A stretch of DNA of 64,000 bases from contig SCFE01000074.1 in the NCBI GenBank assembly GCA_004352715.1, positions 535,787-599,786 on the forward strand. The letters run 5' to 3'. The notes below the pieces were generated by a model. That model ran no database searches, was not told the DNA's origin, and worked only from the letters and a program-made list of their open reading frames with translations. Within the stretch, counting starts at the first letter, position 1; each line of letters begins with the position of its first letter. Source of the DNA: Hofstenia miamia. Its lineage: Eukaryota; Xenacoelomorpha; Acoela. Made by a program: the position numbers and the translations under genes. Below, piece after piece: positions 57,784 through 64,000 of the stretch.

Positions 57784-59404
57784 TTTCATGAGACGGATAT
57801 TTTTGCGAATTTCCTTCACTTCGTGAATTTCGTGAAAACATCAATCTGGGGCAAAATTGGAAGCTTAGATTATTATTCAAAATTCAAGTAAGTATAATGA
57901 CTATCTCAAAGGTTCACAAAATCAAAAATTACTAATACTAAATATAACTACCTTTTAATGAAGATATGAAATTGCAATTTCTATCATTTTAATCATTTTA
58001 GATGCAGCAAAATGATTTCGAATAAAGCTGAACCTGTCCAGCTTCCAGAAAATATTTTCAATTTTAAAAATTATCTGATAATATTTATTGTACAAGACAA
58101 TTAATATAGAAAACTAAAATTACAAAACAAATTAAAACCATACAGTATACAGATTTTGCAGTCGAAATTTTAAACAGTGCTGCAAATGAGTAATATTTTT
58201 TAACAATACAGGCAGCTTTCATCAAAGGGGGCGGCGGCGATGGGGCCATGGGCCCTCGCGTTTTGCAAAGCCAAAATTTCAAATAAAATCCTTAAATATA
58301 ATTCCTTTTATTTTAAATAAAATGGATTACACACGAGCTCAATTTCTGGCATATTATTAGTACCTAAGTGTGGTTGATAAGACATCAACATCCTTATTAA
58401 TTCAGAACAAATTGACGAAATATTTCAAAATGTAAAAGGCGATACTAATAAAGCAACAACTAATCAAACAAATGAAAACTCGCAAATTGTTGTATCACAA
58501 TCGTTAACATAAAAGATAAAGCACTTCATCGTCCTACCACTCTTTGTCTTCCTACAAAAACACATGCCAGTCTTTTAGTATTTACAAAATCTAGTTCTAG
58601 TTATAGTGAAGTCTATTATATACCGACACTCCCTATGCTCATTTAAATTCAATATATTATAAAGTGTTCCCAATTACAATCAGCTTTGCTTAAAAAGCAG
58701 CCTGGGTTCAAAATTTGTATGGAACTCGAGAAATTCTTTTTGAAATAAAACTTGCTGAAGTAATGTTGAAGAGTGTGAGATCAAGATTTAATGATGAATT
58801 AATAAAAATCATTGATTTATGAAATGGAAGTACTACCAATCATTACAAAATAAAACGAATAAACACTATATTATCATAATGTTGGTCTTGATAATATTGG
58901 TTATGTCTGTAACACCTGACGCTTAATCATGTAGAGAAAAGATTCAATATTTAACATTACGAATGTCAACTGTTAACACTAAGGTTGGGCAGAGTTTTGC
59001 ATGCAATACCCAAATCTAACTCTAAGACCAAAAGCGGTTAAAAAAGATGCTTGTTTTTTGTTTTGGCTGTGTTTATTCGTTCGTTAATTAATTCTGCTGA
59101 AGAAAAAGATTAGCATCAACTAAGCATGCAATATCTGTTATTGAAGTGCATACCAAAGGGTTGCTGTAACTGTAGAAGGCACTAAAAGCAGGTTTCATAA
59201 AATATTGAAGGTTCATATGAATATAGAAAGGCAAAATTTACGAGAAACAATGTACGCAATTTACCGTAAGTAGATGGAGGCAAAACTAAGCTTTTCACTA
59301 TAGAGATATAAAGTTAGAACTTATTAGCAATTTGTCAATGCTGCATTTACTTAACTGAAAACTTGCGACAATTGTATATTTCTTGTGACATTTCTTGCGT
59401 TTAT
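57784..59404. other. Intronic sequence with one GC-rich patch
   Basis: A GC-rich patch at 58205-58270 (GGGGGCGGCGGCGATGGGGC, then CATGGGCCC) is unlike its surroundings and resembles the terminal part of a DNA transposon, but I see no second end. The rest is AT-rich and blank. Confidence 0.4.
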
Positions 59405-59718
59405 CAGGATGGGAAATGGGTCACCTGTTTTTTTACTCGTCACCCGACCCGTCTAACACTAAGGCGCGACCAGGCTCGACCAAAAACGATTGCTAGTATA
59501 ACACTTACCAAAATGTTTAATCAAAATATCAATAAAAATATATGTAAGCAATTAAAATTTTAAAGATCCAAATGCTTGTCTTCTCAAATTGTTCCATAAA
59601 TCTGTTAGTGGTCTTCCATTCTAACGAATATAAATGACCATGACAAGACTCGATTCGTCTAAGAGTGACCCGCAAGTCTAACCACGGGTCGGGTTTGGTT
59701 GACCCATTTCCCACACTG
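59405..59718. mobile_element. MITE with GGGAAATGGGTCA inverted termini
   Basis: The left end CAGGATGGGAAATGGGTCAC and the reverse complement of the right end, CAGTGTGGGAAATGGGTCAA, agree in nearly all positions. Internal CACCCGACCC and GGGTCGGGTTTGG extend the inversion. It is about 314 bp with no coding capacity. The flanking 8-mers do not match, so the target duplication has decayed or the true edge differs. A relative lies at 44298-44605. Confidence 0.7.
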
Positions 59719-61523
59719 CTAATTTGCAGTGACATCATGTTGTCTTGTGGTAACAGCTTTGTTTGATTTTACATTGATTATACATATTATCTTAACTTAG
59801 CCTCTTATGGCTTTGATAGAGTAGTCTACATTTTATTCTATTAGCCTATTACTTTGTATATTTCTAGTTATTTTTGGTTGTATGCAAGGTTTGCTTCAAA
59901 ATCTTTAGCTACTTACACATTTTCTCAGACATTAAGCATGTTAAAATGTACCTAATTGGTATAATCCTTGTGTAAGTTAACCAGTTAAAAGCCCCAGATA
60001 TCTACTGGTTTTTAACTTATAAATGTAAATTTGGTGATTGTGGCGTCTAGCAGAATACGAATTTAATAAATGTTGCAACATTTTTCTCTCTCTTTCTAAT
60101 TATCGAGATTTCATTTCATGTCCATGTAATATAGCATTTATGTTTTCAATGCATTAAATCCTTCAATTTTGCTAACAAAGTCCAACATTTTTTTCATTAC
60201 ATATATGTTTGTGAGTCATTGACCGGAAAAATCAGCTTGGCACAGTAGTAACTAAGCTAGCTGCTGCCCAAGGAAGAGCAGCATTGAGAAAGGAAAGAGG
60301 AAAAAGTAAGCGATACACATCGTTTGGGTGGAGAAGTGGTTGCAAAAGTTTTAACATCAGAATCCATTCAGTGAAGTTATGATGACATTATTCAATATAA
60401 GGTGATACTCGCTTTATTTAATATGCAAGCAAATACGCCTTAGCCCTACACCGCATGGAAAATGTAACTTTTAGTATTGTTTCTAAAAACTTAATATATG
60501 ACAATAAGAAAAGTCCACCTATGCAGGAACAGGTTAAATATTTGGTAATTTTGTGTCTAAAATTTAATCTCTATCATGTAATAAAATTATTTGCAATTAC
60601 CAAAATTTTTTCTATTATAGTTTGAAGTGCAATTTTTTATGTAATTAATCACCTAACAGTGATAATTGGAACCTACTAGACTTAAAGTCTAACTATGTGG
60701 CCTAAAATTAATAACAATATGCTGTATTTTTAAGAGATTTTTTGTATTGTGCACTACAAAAGTTCTGTTTTTAGTACATTTTAAATAATATAAGATTATG
60801 CAAAGTAACATATTTTCTCATAAGAGTATGAATATGTGTCTACTCATCAAACTATATCAATTTGTTAAATAATTTGATAAAATTCAAGAAAATCAAACAC
60901 CCCAGAAATGCAAACTCTTTCTAAAATTGATGAAATTCTCAAAATTAAGAAAAATTGTGCTGCGTTTTGAGAAGTCACACAAATTTCTTGCATTTTTGGA
61001 GTAATCGCATGGTGATAAAGTCCGCACACTATTTTGAATTTAAATACAAAAACTTGATCCACCCTATTGTATAGCCTTTGAATCCACCTCAGGGTATCAT
61101 AGGTTTCATCTCGTGTTTCAATTGTATGAAACGGTTACAAAAAATTCCAAGAGGATTACACAAACAACGGTGCTCCTAATTACACTTGAATTTTTCGTAT
61201 ATTTTTGGAATTTCATTGTTTTCTAATTCTGTTCTATATATTGTAGCAAATACATTTTGTTGAGGTGTAGACATATAATTCAGGAGTTACGATTATTTAT
61301 CTCCATCAAAATTAAAGACAGCGCGTTCCAAGAAAACTTTTATATTTATTTCTTGTTACATATCTCCTTAAAGCTCACGTGTAGACATATTGCAAACCAT
61401 ACAGAAAAATCTTAAATTACCAAACACGTACATTTGGTCAATTAATTTATACATTTCTACCATTGATGTTTGAATTTGAATATTCTAATTTGCAAAAAAG
61501 GATTTTCAAACTTAAAAGCATAC
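59719..61523. other. AT-rich intronic sequence
   Basis: Nothing coding, no RNA gene and no clear repeat ends are recognised in these 1.8 kb. Confidence 0.5.
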
Positions 61524-61726
61524 TTTGAAAGTTCATTTTTGAATGCATAATGTTCCATTTGAATGAGTTTCAACAGGGAATCTTTATAAACATTTTTTTC
61601 ACCAAGCCAAACATGATGGTTCATCATTTTCTTAAATTCCGTTGACAAAAGCTCTTCCTCTGCAATTAATGGGAATTTCTTCAAAAGCTTCTCGTCACTA
61701 TCTTTAAGAACTATACTTTTAATTAC
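61524..61726 (-). CDS. HELZ: Probable upstream exon of the HELZ-like helicase
   Basis: This candidate 203-bp exon has acceptor CAATTATCTTAG before 61726 and donor TCAAA|GTATGC after 61524. It reads VIKSIVLKDSDEKLLKKFPL, then NHHVWLGEKNVYKDSLLKLI and QMEHYAFKNELSK. The pattern SLLxLxxMExxxxxxELxKY is like the LLxxEExQxxxDIxxY stretch found upstream of the core in MOV10/HELZ proteins. Its two trailing bases AA are completed by the first base of the exon at 48059-48320 (Lys). No motif is diagnostic on its own. A 13-kb intron with transposons separates it from the next exon. Confidence 0.5.
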
Positions 61727-61760
61727 CTAAGATAATTGTTATGTATGGATATATATATAT

Positions 61761-62505
61761 ACAGGGTGGCCCACAAAAACCTACCCATTTTTCTTTGTTG
61801 ATATCATCAAGGAAAATAAATATTTACTTTTCATTTTCAGGTAAGCTGTTAACAAGGCCAGTAGAATTAGATTTATACCAAAATGGATGTGGTTCATCAA
61901 TTTTCAGTGCACGAAAGGACAAAAATTCTTGAAAGTTACTTTTCAACCAAATCAGTGATTCTAACGCAGAGGACATTTCGGAGGGAATTTCCTGGGAGAA
62001 AGGTTCCATGCAGAAAAACGATTACGAATATTGTAGAGAAATTCAGGAACACTGGCAGTGTGGGAAATGACAATAAAGGTCATAGCGGGCGGCAAGTTAC
62101 TGTCAGAACACCAGAGAATGTTCAGGCAGTGAGGGAACATCTTGAACAGTCACCACGAAAATCGACAAGACGACTGTCTCAGGAAATCGGTATCTCAAGG
62201 GCAACTGTGCAAAGAATCATTCATAATGACTTAAAATTGTTTCCTTATAAAGTGCAAATTCTCCAGAAGCAAACTGATGTGAATAAAAGAGAACGGGTCG
62301 AATTTTCAGCAGCGCGGTGCTTGGATTGAGCACATTATTAATTATTGAAAAAAGTGCAGTTAAATCTTTCAGATTTCAGAGCAATTTGGAGAGAAAATTT
62401 GTATATGTCTCTAGCATCTATGTAGAAAAAAACATTAAAATATATGAACTTTTTGATTGGGTTTTGGCTATAGAAAAATGGGTAGATTTTTGTGGGCCAC
62501 CCTGT
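61761..62505 (+). mobile_element. Mariner-type element, internally deleted, in a TA repeat
   Basis: The termini are ACAGGGTGGCCCACAAAAAC at the left and, reverse-complemented, ACAGGGTGGCCCACAAAAAT at the right. Both continue into CTACCCATTTTTC. Each side is flanked by TATATA, consistent with insertion at TA in a microsatellite. The element is 745 bp and holds only the N-terminal part of a transposase. Confidence 0.85.
61883..62329 (+). pseudogene. Mariner-superfamily transposase, DNA-binding half only
   Basis: MDVVHQFSVHERTKILESYF, then TQRTFRREFPGRKVPCRKTI, NKGHSGRQVTVRTPENVQAV, EHLEQSPRKSTRRLSQEIGI and RATVQRIIHNDLKLFPYKVQ. The protein shows two helix-turn-helix regions and a GRQVTVRTPEN linker, a combination I know from arthropod transposon proteins of the DUF4817-type group. 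The frame stays open for 148 codons but ends (SAARCLD) before any catalytic D. The catalytic domain has been deleted between the ORF end and the right terminus. It could act only as a DNA-binding protein, if expressed. Confidence 0.75.
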
Positions 62506-62689
62506 ATATATATATATGAAAACGGAAGTCCAAAATTTGCCACTATTACATGTAAATTTCAAATTAACACTTGCGAAGTTGTGCATGGCGAGATTCTACT
62601 TTCCATTTGAATAGTCTATAAATAAAACTCAGGCTGTATGAATTGCGTCTGAATCTATTCACATGTGTTAAGTATAAGAAAACGTTTAA

Positions 62690-62960
62690 TAAAATACTAC
62701 ATTAATGCCGCCCTTCAAACCTGGAATTTGCTACCTACAAAAATTAAAGTTATTGAAAAAACTTAAAAATCCTTCTTACGCAAAAATATATTTCTTGTAA
62801 ATCATTGCTTCAATACAAACTGTATAAGGATGACTATGTGATAACTCATTATTAAAGTAATACTATTGTAATTTATTCATAGCCTGGAAGATTTGTTTTT
62901 GTAATTTATGTAATTTGTGTATATGTGTTGTATAAATTTATTGATGCTATTCAAATAAAT
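62690..62960 (+). pseudogene. LINE 3' end fragment
   Basis: The translation NAALQTWNLLPTKIKVIEKT followed by frame-changed KNIFLVNHCFN resembles the C-terminal end of LINE ORF2 proteins (A..xWNxLPxxIR). It is followed by a 3' UTR-like stretch ending in AAATAAATT near 62955. No RT core is present. Confidence 0.5.
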
Positions 62961-63184
62961 TATTACTTATTTAAATGTCAACATTTATCTGAACAAAGAA
63001 TCTCTCTTTCTATTTTATCCAACATGTTTTATATATATTAAAATTAATGCTGATCTGTGCAAGTTGGATTTGTGAGGTGAATTCACTTTTGGGAATTTCA
63101 GATTAAATTCCAGTCCGCTTCTCAATTGAACTACAATTTCACTTCTACTTCTTAAAATATAATTTTATACTATATATATATATA

Positions 63185-63432
63185 NNNNNNNNNNNNNNNN
63201 NNNNNNNNNNNNNNNNNNNNNNNNNNNNNNNNNNNNNNNNNNNNNNNNNNNNNNNNNNNNNNNNNNNNNNNNNNNNNNNNNNNNNNNNNNNNNNNNNNNN
63301 NNNNNNNNNNNNNNNNNNNNNNNNNNNNNNNNNNNNNNNNNNNNNNNNNNNNNNNNNNNNNNNNNNNNNNNNNNNNNNNNNNNNNNNNNNNNNNNNNNNN
63401 NNNNNNNNNNNNNNNNNNNNNNNNNNNNNNNN
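63185..63432. other. Assembly gap 4 (248 N) inside a TA repeat
   Basis: Both flanks are TATATA, so the gap is an unresolved microsatellite. ORFs spanning it are artefacts. Confidence 0.95.
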
Positions 63433-63439
63433 ATATATA

Positions 63440-64000
63440 TCAGTGGCGGTCCGTCCTTTGAGGCCAATGAGGACTGGCCTCACCATGTTTTATATAATGC
63501 ACATTATATAATTTAGATAATACACCTAAAAATGTACAATAAAATAATTTTACTTCTGCTAATCTTCCTATTTTTTGTGTTCTTGTTGAGAGTGCAGACA
63601 TTTCACTAACTCAGTCTAAATGACACAGGTTGTTGATTTTGGAGACAATGCAATTTTGGCTCAGGCACCGAACACAACCCGAGGTTTTTTACTTTGGGCT
63701 ATAAAGGGTTAAAGTTAGAATACTACAAATCAGTTCCTGGAAATGGCGCTATAATAATATAATTGCACGAAATATCAGTTAAGTTCAGGGCAAAAAAATA
63801 TGCTATGAGATTCACTTGATACAAAATCAACTAAATTTAATGCAAAAAATTTGAGAAACTTGCTCTAGCATAACTCATTGTTGTTTTCAGAATCAACATT
63901 TCATAAACATCTAATACCTTAACAATTGTAATTATTTTTAAGAGCATAATTACAATTATGCTTTTACTAAATGTAATAGATATGATAAAATGATACATAT
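63440..64000 (+). mobile_element. Start of a CAGTGGCGG-type hAT-like element
   Basis: CAGTGGCGGTCCGTCCTTTG begins directly after the TA repeat and resembles the CAGTGGCGGCTCGTG ends of the copies at 2398 and 48556. It is followed by a GAGGCCAATGAGGACTGGCC stretch typical of this terminus type. The element continues beyond the window or has no visible right end. No protein is recognised. Confidence 0.4.

Noticed and set aside
58085-58282. Small ORF with proline run (PSPPPPLMK)
   Set aside because: It is a by-product of a GC-rich patch at 58205-58270, probably a transposon end.
1-64000. CRISPR array, operon structure, tRNA or rRNA genes
   Set aside because: No regularly spaced repeats with unique spacers, no gene clusters with ribosome binding sites and no convincing tRNA cloverleaf were found; all features fit a eukaryotic intron landscape.

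Overview
The window looks like an intron-rich, strongly AT-rich metazoan nuclear scaffold, most probably an arthropod. This rests on the transposon fauna: Tc1, P-element, hAT, a mariner relative, CR1/L2-like LINEs and a GIY-YIG fragment. I cannot name the species. There is no sign of bacterial or viral organisation and no ribosomal or transfer RNA gene that I can support. Four N gaps (12452-13451, 24266-24888, 36305-37304, 63185-63432) and four single-N joins (23304, 26455, 51428, 55726) show that this is a draft assembly.

Only one host gene is visible: a HELZ-like UPF1-family (SF1B) RNA helicase. I place seven coding exons by reading splice sites, codon phase and helicase motifs. In transcript order they are 61524-61726 (-), 48059-48320 (-), 47833-48011 (-), 46627-46830 (-, motif I), 43615-43770 (-), 14087-14320 (+, motifs II and III) and 1412-1611 (-, motif IV). 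All six junctions match in phase. Six exons lie on the minus strand in order, but the motif II/III exon lies on the plus strand, inside the piece bounded by gaps 1 and 2. The simplest explanation is that the contig 13452-24265 is in the wrong orientation; a true inversion is the alternative. The gene runs off both ends of the window, so nearly all other features lie in its introns.

Those introns are full of mobile elements. 1-10 kb: Tc1 scraps, a hairpin around a TA repeat, a 2.5 kb hAT-like element and a small hAT MITE with an 8-bp target duplication. 10-14 kb: a fragment of an unnamed repeated protein family and a LINE with a (TTA)n tail. 14.7-16.5 kb: a complete Tc1-type transposon with an intact transposase of DD36E spacing. 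19-22 kb: an IS630-like transposase relic and a second copy of the unnamed family. 22.8-31.4 kb: a head-to-tail array of CR1/L2-like LINEs separated by (TAG)n tracts, with an SGNH-esterase-like ORF1 and a 2A-like motif at the start of ORF2. 32-35 kb: hAT, Tc1 and GIY-YIG fragments. 37-43 kb: LINEs of the (TTA)n-tailed family in tail-to-tail orientation around a 1.15 kb DNA element with repeated subterminal motifs, then a further LINE of different composition. 47-54 kb: a MITE, a second hAT-like copy and a THAP/P-element transposase pseudogene split by a hAT insertion. 55-63 kb: a decayed LINE, a MITE, an internally deleted mariner-type element and a LINE tail.

There is no multi-gene pathway here. 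The items most worth checking are the helicase gene with its reversed exon, the LINE array with (TAG)n junctions and 2A-like motifs, and the two relics of the unnamed repeated protein family.
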